Source: Akkermansia muciniphila
GTDB lineage: Bacteria > Verrucomicrobiota > Verrucomicrobiia > Limisphaerales > SIAT01
Length of the DNA: 44,803 bases
Assembly (NCBI GenBank): GCA_945860945.1
Contig: CAMASG010000014.1
Span: forward strand, 1-44,803
Direction: 5' to 3'
In this document: in pieces, positions 12,301-20,110 of the stretch
How the letters are laid out: each line of letters begins with the position of its first letter
Position numbering within the stretch: position 1 is the stretch's first letter
Position numbers and translations under genes: made by a program
Notes under the pieces: model-generated
Databases searched by the model: none
What the model was told of the DNA's origin: nothing
What the model saw: the letters and a program-made list of their open reading frames with translations, nothing else

Positions 12301-12939
12301 GCAGACGCCGAAAAGGAAGTAGGCGAGGTAGAGGTAGCGGTGCTGGTGCGGCGCGTAGAGCCAGCGCATCAGCAGGCAGAGGACGACAGCGAAATTGAGG
12401 AAGCTGAGCGTGTACACTTCCACAATGACGGCCTGACTCCACATGAAGCCATTGAACCCGAGCAGCATTCCTGCCGCGAAACCGGCCACGAGGCAGATGG
12501 CACGTTCCCATTTCTGCTCGAGCGCTTTGAAGTCCTCGATGCTTTCCAAGAGCATACTGCTGCCGCGCGAGACCATCAGCGCGATGATGCCGGAGGCGAA
12601 TGCGGCGGCGACCGCTGATGACAGGGCGACGCGCCACGCGATGTTCGAGAACGGTACGAGAACGGTGAAGAGCCAGGTGTAGAGCGTCCAGACTGGGTAG
12701 CCTGGCGGGTGCGGCACGCCGGCGTAGAACGAACCGACGGCCAGTTCGCCGGAGTCCTCGAGCGTCACGTCCGGCGCGAGCGTCCAGAGGTAGCCGAGAA
12801 AAACGAGCAGCGTCGTCAGGCCGAAGCAGAGCCAATCCACGCGGCGGAAGAACGCCTTGACCGGCTCGGGTGCGGGAAAGAATACGGCGGGGAACGGCTT
12901 GGCGGGGAACGGGGCGGGTGTGTCTTTTGCTTTCTTCAT
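9304..12939 (-). CDS. Large DUF2723 membrane glycosyltransferase-like protein with TPR tail
   Basis: Polytopic membrane protein of 1211 residues. The N-terminal DUF2723 region (about residues 30-200) has the signature APDVTLEDSGELAVGSF and HPPGYPVWTL. Its acidic residues in the first external loop resemble the GT-C fold of protein O-mannosyltransferases, so a lipid-linked sugar donor and a protein or glycan acceptor are likely but not proven. Hydrophobic helices run to about residue 620. A conserved soluble block (AVLYGGTDPGRFCPTYMIF, near 680) follows, then TPR-like helical repeats at about 1000-1190. Many DUF2723 proteins are shorter, and the TPR extension may bind partners. The gene lies 83 bases downstream of feoB on the same strand, but no functional link to iron is evident. 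Confidence 0.85.
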   Translation of the reverse strand: MKKAKDTPAPFPAKPFPAVFFPAPEPVKAFFRRVDWLCFGLTTLLVFLGYLWTLAPDVTLEDSGELAVGSFYAGVPHPPGYPVWTLYTWLFTVLVPFSNIAWRVALSSAVAAAFASGIIALMVSRGSSMLLESIEDFKALEQKWERAICLVAGFAAGMLLGFNGFMWSQAVIVEVYTLSFLNFAVVLCLLMRWLYAPHQHRYLYLAYFLFGVCFTNHQTLLLAAVGIEVLILIRQPLLGRDFFLRNSFVYLLGLATKIFAAKASMQVEMSPIVIGVYNAIGIGCVLATLWFTLKADRAFKWLLSGAYFCFATLIWAMWMKKVGIADFAGAASLLKIYFFITLAGLAGLFWHSLQEDLAQPNPLEALRPRFTALTATGVTALCWVAGAMLNFYMPLASMTNPPMNWGYPRTIQGFTHVLTRGQYDKITPTDSLAKFLFDWNGDRAFDGGQVGIFVTDVMDEFSLVYILIGLLPFAFLFRMQKRERAWLLGMGAVFLSLVTLLIVLLNPTGDQSNRHLNKVFFASAHLLVALGIGCGLALLAGLLRCQFDRCARWMLAGAGIAVLIELALTVTTFQETQFALPRTAELIGLGLTVLFIAALMLGKQRAAICALVLFSLMPLRSILANWADNEQRGHLFGFWYGHDMFTPPFNVYPPMAKDAVLYGGTDPGRFCPTYMIFCESFIKPEQRRDPDFDRRDVYIITQNALADSTYLEYIRAHYNRSTQVDPPFFREFLRSSKEREIGVRTNALAGLAHRWLDGPLLALGERIEARRRKDGVYPAKEIHIPNYAESQKAYEEYYEDAQRRAKLGQLKPYEDFRVIGDHIQVSGQGAVMAINGLLAKNIFDRNPGHEFYVEESFALDWMYPHLSPFGIILKINREPLKELTEEMLTKDHKFWRHYSERLVGDWIGYDTPVATIAAFAEKTYHRRNFDAFTGDPKFVRDNDAQKSFAKLRTAIGGLYTWRLSQLAKESPAYYRMFKEADFAYKQAFAFCPYSPELVYRYTTLLVNHKRYEDAELVAATALALDRDNLHLIELHKQLQVIRQQASPTQTPALIAQYEQAYNLNPTNAKVALGLFSLYLELQQRDKAAAIIDRLAATPNPDTLTLTAAGQAYRMLGDWAKQEPIFTRLSVLNPTSPEVLYDLALVQNTLGKIEPTLQSLRQSLQISDQRLITQSTAKNMRAILQSDTNFANLQPLSAFKQLLNPLPAPPKK

Positions 12940-12952
12940 CGCGGCGCAGGAA

Positions 12953-12970
12953 CCGCAGCATCTGCTGCGG
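12953..12970 (-). other. Perfect 8-bp inverted repeat upstream of the DUF2723 gene
   Basis: CCGCAGCA and TGCTGCGG are separated by 2 bases, between the feoB stop and the DUF2723 start (first arm 13 bases from the ATG). There is no T-run on either side, so it does not look like a standard terminator. It could fold in the mRNA near the ribosome binding site, or be chance in GC-rich DNA. Confidence 0.4.
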
Positions 12971-13022
12971 GACGGGCGCTAGTTCACTGTGAAGCCGCCT
13001 GTTTGTCCAACCAAACTTACGA

Positions 13023-15251
13023 TTACTGCCAGCCGAGGAACCGGCCGCCCTGATAGGTGAGGAAGGCGAGCACCCACGCCAGCGCGCCCATGTAGAGCCA
13101 TTGGAAGATCGGCCATTTCCACGAATTCGTCTCGCGGCGCACGACTGCCACGGTGCTGACGCATTGCAGCGCGAAGACGTAGAAGACCATCAGCGTGATG
13201 GCCACGAGCGTGGTGTAAACCGGCGTGCCATCGGGTCGCTGCTGAGCGCGCAAGACTTCGGCGAGAGTTTGCGTGTTCTCATCGGAATCCTGCAGCGTGC
13301 CGACGTTGTACACGGTGGACATGGTGCTGACGAAAACCTCGCGTGCGGCGAATGACGCGACGATGCCGATGCCGATCTGCCAGTCGAACCCGAGCGGTGC
13401 GATGGCCGGCTCGATGAAGCGCCCGATCTTTCCGGCAAAGCTGTGGCGGAGTTTGGCGCCGGCTTCCTGCTTATCGAGGTCGGCATTTTTCTCGGCGTGC
13501 GCCTTCTCCGCTGCTTTCGTTCTCTCCGGCGAGAAGCCTTCCGTTTTCAGCGCGGGCACAGCGTCGCGTTTCGCGGCGAAATCCTTAGCGATGCTTTCGC
13601 TTTTCGGATACGTCGCAAGAAACCAAAGCAGAATGCTGATGCCGAGGATGACCGTGCCGGCGCGTTTGAGGAAGAGCTTGGCGCGGTCCCACATGTGCCG
13701 GAGCGTGACGGCGAGCACGGGGCGTTTGTAGGGCGGCAGCTCCATGATGAGCATCGGCGTCTCGCCCTTGAGCAGCGTCTTCTTGAAGAGCCACGCCATC
13801 ATCAGCGCCACCACGATGCCGAGCAGATACATCGCGAGCATCGTGAGGCCGGGCAAGCCGAAGATGCCGAGAACTTTTTCCTGCGGGATGCACGCGGCGA
13901 TGAGCACCGTGTACACGGGCAACCGCGCCGAGCAACTCATCAGTGGCGCGACGAGAATGGTCACGAGCCGATCCTTCGGGCTTTCAATCGTGCGCGCGGC
14001 CATGATGCCGGGAATCGCACAGGCGAACGAACTGAGCATCGGGATGAAGCTCTTTCCGTGCAGGCCGACTTTGCTCATCAGGCGGTCCATCAAAAACGCC
14101 GCGCGCGACATGTAGCCGGTGTCTTCCAGCAGGCCGATGAAGAGAAAGAGCAAGCAGATCTGCGGCAGAAAAACGGCCACGGCACCGACGCCAGCGATGA
14201 CGCCGTCCACCAGCAAGCTGCGCAAATCGCCTTCGGGCATTCGGCCTTCGACGAATCTGCCGACCAAGCCCACGACTTCCTCGAGCCACTTCATCGGCCA
14301 TTCAGCGAAGGTGAAGATGGTTTGAAACATCAGCGCCATCACGGCCACGAAAATGAGCATGCCCCAAATCTTGTGCGTCAACACGCGATCGAGACGGTCG
14401 CTCAAAGTTTCATGCACGGCGTGGGTCTCGGTCACCACCGCTTGAGCGATAGCCGCGAGCCGCGTGTAACGTGCTTCGATGGCCACGCTGCGCCAATCGA
14501 GTCCGGCGGTTTCAATCCGAGTCCGAGCAGCAGTGACGGCGTTGGCGAGGTCGGCGGGATAAAACTTCGCGTTGTCGGCGAGAAACTTTTCATCCGTCAA
14601 AGCCAGCAGCGCTTCGGCGTGCGCGGAACGGCGAGCGTCCGCGCCCACCTTTGCGGTGAGTAGATTGAGTTCGTTCGCGAATGCGGCGGGCGGTTGGCCG
14701 AAATGCAGCGCGGGATTTTCCGTCACTCGGGAAAGCGCGGCGAGAATGGCTTCACGCAACGCGGGCAAGCCTTCGCCAGAGCTGGCGATGAGCGGCGACA
14801 CCGGCACGCCGAGTTCGCGAGAAAGTGCGGCGGCGTCCACCGCGTGGCCGTGTTCCTCGGCGACATCCATCATGTTCAGCGCGATGAGCGTGGGATGGCC
14901 GAGCTCGATGACCTGCGTAGCGTAGTAGAGATTGCGCTCGAGATTGGAGGCGTCCACGACCACCACGACGAGATCGGGCGCGGGCACGTCGCCGAGATGA
15001 TGAAGCAGGGCGTCGCGCGCGATCTGCTCATCGAGCGATTTGGGGCTGAGGCTGTAGGTGCCCGGAAGATCGAGCACGGTGACGTTCGCGTCGATGTTCC
15101 GCAGCGAGCCTTCCTTGCGTTCGACGGTGACGCCCGCGTAGTTGCCGACTTTGGCACGAAGGCCGGTGAAGGCGTTGAAGAGCGTGGTTTTGCCGCAGTT
15201 CGGATTGCCGGTGAGGACGACGAGGGATGACTGATTGGGCGCAGCGGACAT
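13023..15251 (-). CDS. feoB: Ferrous iron transporter FeoB
   Basis: Inner-membrane Fe(II) uptake protein of 742 residues with a cytosolic GTPase domain. G motifs are intact: G1 GNPNCGKTTLFN, G2 region NYAGVTVERKEG, G3 DLPGTYSLSP, G4 NMMD. The helical GDI-like spacer spans about 170-270, followed by the membrane core with two Gate motifs (for example SFACAIPGIMAARTIE and CSARLPVY). A charged cytosolic stretch near residues 560-610 (rich in Lys, Glu and Ala) lies between membrane helices and is longer than in the E. coli protein. The gene begins 8 bases after feoA, giving an operon of feoA-like, feoA, feoB. Fur or anaerobic control is expected for the family, but I could not find a convincing Fur box. 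Confidence 0.97.
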   Translation of the reverse strand: MSAAPNQSSLVVLTGNPNCGKTTLFNAFTGLRAKVGNYAGVTVERKEGSLRNIDANVTVLDLPGTYSLSPKSLDEQIARDALLHHLGDVPAPDLVVVVVDASNLERNLYYATQVIELGHPTLIALNMMDVAEEHGHAVDAAALSRELGVPVSPLIASSGEGLPALREAILAALSRVTENPALHFGQPPAAFANELNLLTAKVGADARRSAHAEALLALTDEKFLADNAKFYPADLANAVTAARTRIETAGLDWRSVAIEARYTRLAAIAQAVVTETHAVHETLSDRLDRVLTHKIWGMLIFVAVMALMFQTIFTFAEWPMKWLEEVVGLVGRFVEGRMPEGDLRSLLVDGVIAGVGAVAVFLPQICLLFLFIGLLEDTGYMSRAAFLMDRLMSKVGLHGKSFIPMLSSFACAIPGIMAARTIESPKDRLVTILVAPLMSCSARLPVYTVLIAACIPQEKVLGIFGLPGLTMLAMYLLGIVVALMMAWLFKKTLLKGETPMLIMELPPYKRPVLAVTLRHMWDRAKLFLKRAGTVILGISILLWFLATYPKSESIAKDFAAKRDAVPALKTEGFSPERTKAAEKAHAEKNADLDKQEAGAKLRHSFAGKIGRFIEPAIAPLGFDWQIGIGIVASFAAREVFVSTMSTVYNVGTLQDSDENTQTLAEVLRAQQRPDGTPVYTTLVAITLMVFYVFALQCVSTVAVVRRETNSWKWPIFQWLYMGALAWVLAFLTYQGGRFLGWQ

Positions 15252-15259
15252 TTTGAAAA

Positions 15260-15511
15260 TCAGGCGGCGGGAACGACGGTGATTTGCTCCGCCTCGTGCT
15301 TGCGCAGGGTGAGGTGGTAGCCGCGCACTTTGATTTCGACGGGGTCGCCGAGTGGTGCGAAGCGGACCAACTCGACCGCGGTGCCGACGAGCAAGCCCAT
15401 CTCGAGCAGGCGACTGCGTTCAGTGGGCGCGAGCTTGATCTCGGTGACGGTGGCGCGCCGGCCGGCTTCGAGAGAGGTCAACGGTTGAGGCAGTTGCGAC
15501 ATTTCAGGCAA
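15260..15511 (-). CDS. feoA: FeoA, SH3-like ferrous iron transport accessory protein
   Basis: Small cytoplasmic protein of 83 residues that supports FeoB. The FeoA core is visible: TSLEAGRRATVTEIK, RLLEMGLLVGTAVELV, PLGDPVEIKVRGYHLTLRKHEA. An ATG nine bases further in (MSQLPQ) is an alternative start. Its start overlaps the end of the upstream feoA-like gene by 8 bases, and its stop is 8 bases before feoB, so the three are probably translated together. Confidence 0.93.
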   Translation of the reverse strand: MPEMSQLPQPLTSLEAGRRATVTEIKLAPTERSRLLEMGLLVGTAVELVRFAPLGDPVEIKVRGYHLTLRKHEAEQITVVPAA

Positions 15512-15800
15512 TCCGCCGCTGGTTTGGAATCGTCTCGACGAGGATGGATTTGGCGAGTTGTTCGCTGATGCCGAGTCGGGAGTTGCAGACTTGGCAGATG
15601 ATACTGGCGTGGCGGGCGAGGAGCTTGATGCGCTGTTCCTCGCAAAAGCCCATTTCGCGCAGGCGACCAGCCATTTCGCCGGTGCCGGAAATCTGCTTGA
15701 TGCGTACGGAAGTGCCGGGAGGAACTTGGCTTAACGGATAAAGAACAGGCTGAGCGGAGTCTTCTGGCACGGACTTGGGCTGTGGCTCAGGCTTGTTCAA
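15504..15800 (-). CDS. Second FeoA-like protein with extended N-terminus
   Basis: 98-residue FeoA-domain protein, first gene of the feo operon. After a Pro-rich 20-residue leader comes the FeoA fold: YPLSQVPPGTSVRIKQISG, MAGRLREMGFCEEQRIKLL, CNSRLGISEQLAKSILVE. It differs from the adjacent FeoA in carrying two cysteines in a SIICQVCNSR segment. Tandem feoA genes ahead of feoB occur in several phyla; the second copy may bind FeoB at another site or act as a regulator, but this is inference. The 145-base gap to the divergent permease gene must hold promoters for both; I see no clear Fur box there. Confidence 0.88.
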   Translation of the reverse strand: MNKPEPQPKSVPEDSAQPVLYPLSQVPPGTSVRIKQISGTGEMAGRLREMGFCEEQRIKLLARHASIICQVCNSRLGISEQLAKSILVETIPNQRRIA

Positions 15801-15945
15801 AGCGGCGGCGAACGTAGCTGGGAGTGAGACTCGGTTGCAAGGCTAATTATTCGCCTGCAATCGGTTGTTAATTTGACGTTGAGGCACTCGTTCTGGCAGT
15901 GTCCGGTGGACGAGGTTCGTCAGAAGCGTCCTCACGATTTCAACT

Positions 15946-17844
15946 ATGGAAGGCATTGGAGTTCATCGTCCCCGCAACGTGGATTGGAAGCGCTCGGCCG
16001 CGTTGCTCTACGGCGACTGGGGCACGAGTAAAGCGTACGTCATCGGTCTGGCCTTTGCCGCGCCGATTTTCCTCGGCCAAAAGGATTTGATTTGGGGCTA
16101 CCGCTGTCTGCCGGTGATTCTCGCCGTCTGTTTCCTGACCGCGTTGGTGGCCTACAACTACGCCGTCGTCTGCAGCTGTTTTCCTGATGGCGGCGGCGTC
16201 TATTCAGCGGCGCGGAGCCAAAGTCGATTCCTCGCGATGCTCGGGGCGCTGCTGCTCGTGGCCAACTTCACCGTGACGGCCGCGTTGAGTGGTTGGTCGG
16301 CGATGAGTTATTTCGGCGTGCCAACAGAACATCTCGCCGTAGCCACGATGGGGTTGATGTTGGTGGTCGGGTTTCTCAATTTCTTCGGACCGAAACATAC
16401 TGGCAGCCTTGCTGTGTGGCTGGCTTTACCGATGGTTGTGGTCGTGGTGTTGCTCATCGGGATGAGCGCGCCCTATCTCGGCAATGGACTTTCGCAATTG
16501 GAATCCTTGGGGACGCCGTTGGCGGGAGGTCGAGTGGTTGGGATGAGCGACCTGTGGATTGCCTTCTGCGGCGCCATCCTCGCACTGAGCGGTGTGGAGG
16601 CGATTGCCAACCTCACCGGTGTGATGAAGTTGGACCCCGGCTCCACGCCCGACAAGCCGGTGGTCACGCGCACGGCGATGAAATCCATCCTCCCCGTGGG
16701 CATCGAAGTCGTGGTCGGCACGTCGCTTCTCGGGCTCGCCCTGCTGGCGTTGCCGAAGGACTTGGTTCCCGTCACGGAAATCCAAGCGCGGTACGAGGAT
16801 GTCCTCCGGTTGATGGCTGAGAAATACGCGTTACTCACCTTCAACTCGCCAGAGATCGCGAGATGGGTTTCCTTGGTCGTTGGTATCATCGTCGGCTTGC
16901 TGCTGGTCAGCGCGGTGAACACGGCCATCGCGGCTCTAATCGGCTTGATCTACATGCTTTCGCGCGACGGCGAGATGCCGCGTGCGTTCACTCGGTTGAA
17001 CGTGCACGGTGTGCCGTGGTGGCCGATGGTCCTCGCGGTAGCGTTGCCCGTGGTGGTGCTGACGCTGACCCTCGGCCAACCGGAACAAGGACTGATATTG
17101 CTTGCCGGACTTTACGCCATCGGTGTGGTTGGAGCCATCACCGTGAACCTCGGTTCGTGCACCTTCAACAAATTGCTGCCGCTTCATTGGTTCGAGCGCG
17201 GTCTGATGGCGCTGACCTTTATCGTGCTTTTCGCCGTCGAACTGACCATCGCGAAAACAAAACCGGACGCGTTGTATTTCACCCTCATCGTGGTGGCCGC
17301 GGGCTTTGCGCTGCGCGCGTGGTCCCAACGGCGCGCGGGTTTGCGCACCATCACTGTCACTGACCAAGTCGCGCGTGTGGTTTCGCCCGAGTCGGTGCCG
17401 GATTTCCAGCTGCGCCTGAATCCTGGCCAATCCATTCTCGTCGCTGCGCGCGGATTGACGCCGGTCTTGAGTTTCGCATTGGAGGAAGCGCGATTGCGCC
17501 AAGGTTCGCTTTACGTTCTTTACGTGAAAGAAGTGGCGGTCTCGATGCCCGGTCCGTTGCAGAATATCACTCAGCCGCGTTGGCAGGATGACCCGCAGGC
17601 GGCGCACATCATGTACAACCTGATGGAGCAGGGGAAACAACACGAGGTGCCGGTCGTGCCTGTGTATGCCGTGAGCGAGAATCCCGCCGCGACCATCCTC
17701 GATCTTTCCGCAACGCTCGGCATCGATGTGCTTGTGCTCGGCAGTCCGCACCGCAACCGCCTCGTGAATCTGCTCAAAGGGAACGTGGTGAACGAGGTCG
17801 CCAAGAGTTTGCCGGAGAACATCCGCTTGCTCATCTACGGCTGA
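15946..17844 (+). CDS. APC-family permease fused to a C-terminal universal stress protein domain
   Basis: 632-residue inner-membrane protein. Residues 1-460 form an amino acid-polyamine-organocation type permease with about 12 helices and an early GDWGTSKAYVIGLAF segment in place of the usual helix-1 glycine-rich break. Residues 470-632 form a cytosolic UspA-like domain: ILVAARGLTPVLSFALEEA at its start and VLVLGSPHRNRLVNLLKGN near the end. The latter resembles the nucleotide-binding G-x2-G-x9-G(S/T) motif but with Asn where Ser/Thr usually sits. The Usp domain may sense ATP or stress and gate transport; substrate unknown. The gene is divergent from feo and lies upstream of the glnK regulatory region. 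Confidence 0.88.
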   Translation: MEGIGVHRPRNVDWKRSAALLYGDWGTSKAYVIGLAFAAPIFLGQKDLIWGYRCLPVILAVCFLTALVAYNYAVVCSCFPDGGGVYSAARSQSRFLAMLGALLLVANFTVTAALSGWSAMSYFGVPTEHLAVATMGLMLVVGFLNFFGPKHTGSLAVWLALPMVVVVVLLIGMSAPYLGNGLSQLESLGTPLAGGRVVGMSDLWIAFCGAILALSGVEAIANLTGVMKLDPGSTPDKPVVTRTAMKSILPVGIEVVVGTSLLGLALLALPKDLVPVTEIQARYEDVLRLMAEKYALLTFNSPEIARWVSLVVGIIVGLLLVSAVNTAIAALIGLIYMLSRDGEMPRAFTRLNVHGVPWWPMVLAVALPVVVLTLTLGQPEQGLILLAGLYAIGVVGAITVNLGSCTFNKLLPLHWFERGLMALTFIVLFAVELTIAKTKPDALYFTLIVVAAGFALRAWSQRRAGLRTITVTDQVARVVSPESVPDFQLRLNPGQSILVAARGLTPVLSFALEEARLRQGSLYVLYVKEVAVSMPGPLQNITQPRWQDDPQAAHIMYNLMEQGKQHEVPVVPVYAVSENPAATILDLSATLGIDVLVLGSPHRNRLVNLLKGNVVNEVAKSLPENIRLLIYG

Positions 17845-17896
17845 GTTCGTCGTCCGCTTTTCGCCGGCGCCGCGGTTTTGAAGGCTGTCTAAAAAA

Positions 17897-17924
17897 GGAC
17901 AGGCTGTCCAAAAGCCGCTAGCGG
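17897..17924. promoter_or_regulatory. Two adjacent palindromes, possible activator sites upstream of glnK
   Basis: GGACAG-G-CTGTCC (17897-17909) is followed five bases later by CCGCTAGCGG (17915-17924). They lie in the 286-base gap after the permease gene and about 110-125 bases upstream of the sigma-54 type promoter. That is a usual distance for binding sites of enhancer-type activators such as NtrC. The sequences do not match the known NtrC consensus, so the assignment is tentative. They could also belong to the permease 3' end, but no T-run follows. Confidence 0.4.
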
Positions 17925-18019
17925 TTCGGCGCGCCTTGGTTTGGCTTCAAAAAATCTCTTCACACGAATCCTCTGTAAACACGTGAGATTCTGAATCTAT
18001 CGAATCGGCTCATACTCAT

Positions 18020-18035
18020 TGGCATTGCCGTTGCT
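18020..18035 (+). promoter_or_regulatory. Sigma-54 (-24/-12) promoter for glnK-amtB
   Basis: TGGCATTGCCGTTGCT matches the RpoN consensus TGGCAC-N5-TTGCW with one change, and has the invariant GG and GC at the correct 10-base spacing. Transcription would begin near 18046, giving an 85-base leader before glnK. Sigma-54 control is the rule for glnK-amtB in many bacteria and needs an activator not encoded in this window. Confidence 0.8.
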
Positions 18036-18121
18036 AGAGGGTGATTGACGCGTGATGTGGCGCGTCGTCTGGCGATGTTTTGTTCCGGTTACATCACCGA
18101 CGCCACAGGATAACCGGGTGA

Positions 18122-18469
<348 letters not shown>

Positions 18470-18512
18470 TTTCAGACTGAACCGATACCACCAACAAAAA
18501 CTAGACCTACCG

Positions 18513-20021
18513 ATGATGAAAAAATTTATTCTCACCCTGAGCCTGCTGGCGGCATTCGCTGGCACTGAGCTCTTTGCTCAAGCACCTGCGACTGCTGCTG
18601 CTCCTGCCGCCGTCGAGGAAAAGAAGCCCGAGCCGAAGGATCCGACGCTTGAACAGCGCGTGATGGATCTCGAGGCGTATCTCAACAATGTGGGCCGCCA
18701 GTCCGACACGGCGACCAACAACGTGAAATCCAACGTTGGCGGCGCTGGCGCCGGTCACAACGCGTGGATGATGACCAGCACGGCCTTGGTGCTGTTCATG
18801 ACGCTGCCCGGTCTGGCGCTCTTCTACGGCGGCCTCGTACGCAAAAAGAACGTTCTCTCCGTGCTCGCGCAGTGCTTCGGCATCGCGGGCTTGGTCACCA
18901 TTCTCTGGTGGGCTTGCGGCTACAGCTTCGTCTTCGCGGACGGCGCGGGCCCGTACTGGGGCGATTTCTCGAAGTTCGCCTTCCTGAAGGGCGTCGATGC
19001 GAACCCGAACACGAACTACGCCTACTGGGTGTCGCATAATGTGTTCGCGATGTTCCAGATGATGTTCGCCATCATCACTCCGGCGCTCATCATCGGCGCG
19101 ATCGCCGAACGCATGAAGTTCGCGGCCATCCTCGCCTTCGTTGCGATCTGGATGTTCGTGGTGTACTTCCCCCTCGCTCACATGGTGTGGGGCATCAACG
19201 GCGCCTTCAACGGCGTGTGGAACGCGGACGCTGTGATTCCGGCCATCGACTTCGCCGGCGGGACCGTGGTTCACATGAGCTCGGGTTGGAGCGCATTAGT
19301 CCTCTGCATCATGCTCGGCAAGCGCCTCGGCTTCGGCAAGCAGCCGATGCCCCCGCACTCGATGACCCTCTGCATAGTCGGCACCGGCATGCTCTGGGTC
19401 GGCTGGTACGGCTTCAACGCCGGTTCGGCTGTGGCCGCGGACGGCATCGCGGCGAATGCATTCATCACCACGACCATCGCTGCGGCAGTGGCCTCCTTCG
19501 CTTGGGCGATGACTGAGTGGATATTCCGGGGCAAGCCCAGCATCCTCGGCTTCTGCTCGGGTGCGGTGGCGGGTCTCGTTGTGGTGACCCCAGCCTGCGG
19601 TTTCGTGACCGTCGGCTCGGCAGTGTGGATCGGCATCCTAGCGGGTGTCATTCCCTTTCTCGCCTGCACCAAGATCAAAGCGATGTTCGGCTATGACGAC
19701 GCGCTTGATACCTTCGGCATACACGCTGTGGGTGGCACGCTCGGCGCGTTCCTCACCGGCATCTTCGCGGACGGCGCTGTCAACGGCAACTTGCTTGTCG
19801 AAGGCGTGGCCGGCAAGAACGGCTTGGCCAAGCTCGTCAAAGAGGGCGGCCTCTGGACGGCGCAGTGCAAAGTGATCCTCTTCACCATCGTCCTCTCGGT
19901 GGTGGCCACCTACATCATCGCCAAGGTCATTGATCTGACAATCGGCCTCCGCGTTAGCGAAGATACCGAGACCGCCGGTCTCGATATCGCCGAACACGGC
20001 GAAGAAGGCTACCACGGTTAA
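18513..20021 (+). CDS. amtB: Ammonium transporter AmtB (copy 1), with signal peptide
   Basis: Trimeric ammonium channel of the inner membrane, 502 residues. An N-terminal signal sequence (LTLSLLAAFAGTELFAQ) is followed by an Ala/Pro-rich stretch and a short helix, EQRVMDLEAYLNN, predicted to be outside the membrane, before the 11-helix core. The core has ALFYGGLVRKKNVLSVL and the two pore histidines in GGTVVHMSSGWSAL and GIHAVGGTLGAF. The start has two adjacent ATG codons (18513, 18516). It is co-transcribed with glnK, as is usual, so that PII can block it directly. A strong terminator follows. Confidence 0.96.
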   Translation: MMKKFILTLSLLAAFAGTELFAQAPATAAAPAAVEEKKPEPKDPTLEQRVMDLEAYLNNVGRQSDTATNNVKSNVGGAGAGHNAWMMTSTALVLFMTLPGLALFYGGLVRKKNVLSVLAQCFGIAGLVTILWWACGYSFVFADGAGPYWGDFSKFAFLKGVDANPNTNYAYWVSHNVFAMFQMMFAIITPALIIGAIAERMKFAAILAFVAIWMFVVYFPLAHMVWGINGAFNGVWNADAVIPAIDFAGGTVVHMSSGWSALVLCIMLGKRLGFGKQPMPPHSMTLCIVGTGMLWVGWYGFNAGSAVAADGIAANAFITTTIAAAVASFAWAMTEWIFRGKPSILGFCSGAVAGLVVVTPACGFVTVGSAVWIGILAGVIPFLACTKIKAMFGYDDALDTFGIHAVGGTLGAFLTGIFADGAVNGNLLVEGVAGKNGLAKLVKEGGLWTAQCKVILFTIVLSVVATYIIAKVIDLTIGLRVSEDTETAGLDIAEHGEEGYHG

Positions 20022-20037
20022 GCTGTAATTCTCGCAC

Positions 20038-20077
20038 ACCCGCCGCGTCAGGAAACTGGCGCGGCGGGTCTTTTTTT
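20038..20077 (+). terminator. Rho-independent terminator of glnK-amtB copy 1
   Basis: A 14-bp stem (20038-20051 with 20056-20069, one G-U pair) with a GAAA tetraloop is followed by seven T at 20071-20077. It lies between amtB and the convergent phosphatase gene. Confidence 0.9.
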
Positions 20078-20110
20078 GAACGGGAACAATTCGCGCCAGC
20101 CGAAACAATT

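Noticed and set aside
13443-14663. 406-residue plus-strand frame opposite feoB
   Set aside because: His/Arg/Glu-rich mirror translation; FeoB motifs on the other strand are complete.
15801-15945. Fur box between feoA-like and the permease gene
   Set aside because: AT-rich patches exist, but none fits the Fur consensus well enough.
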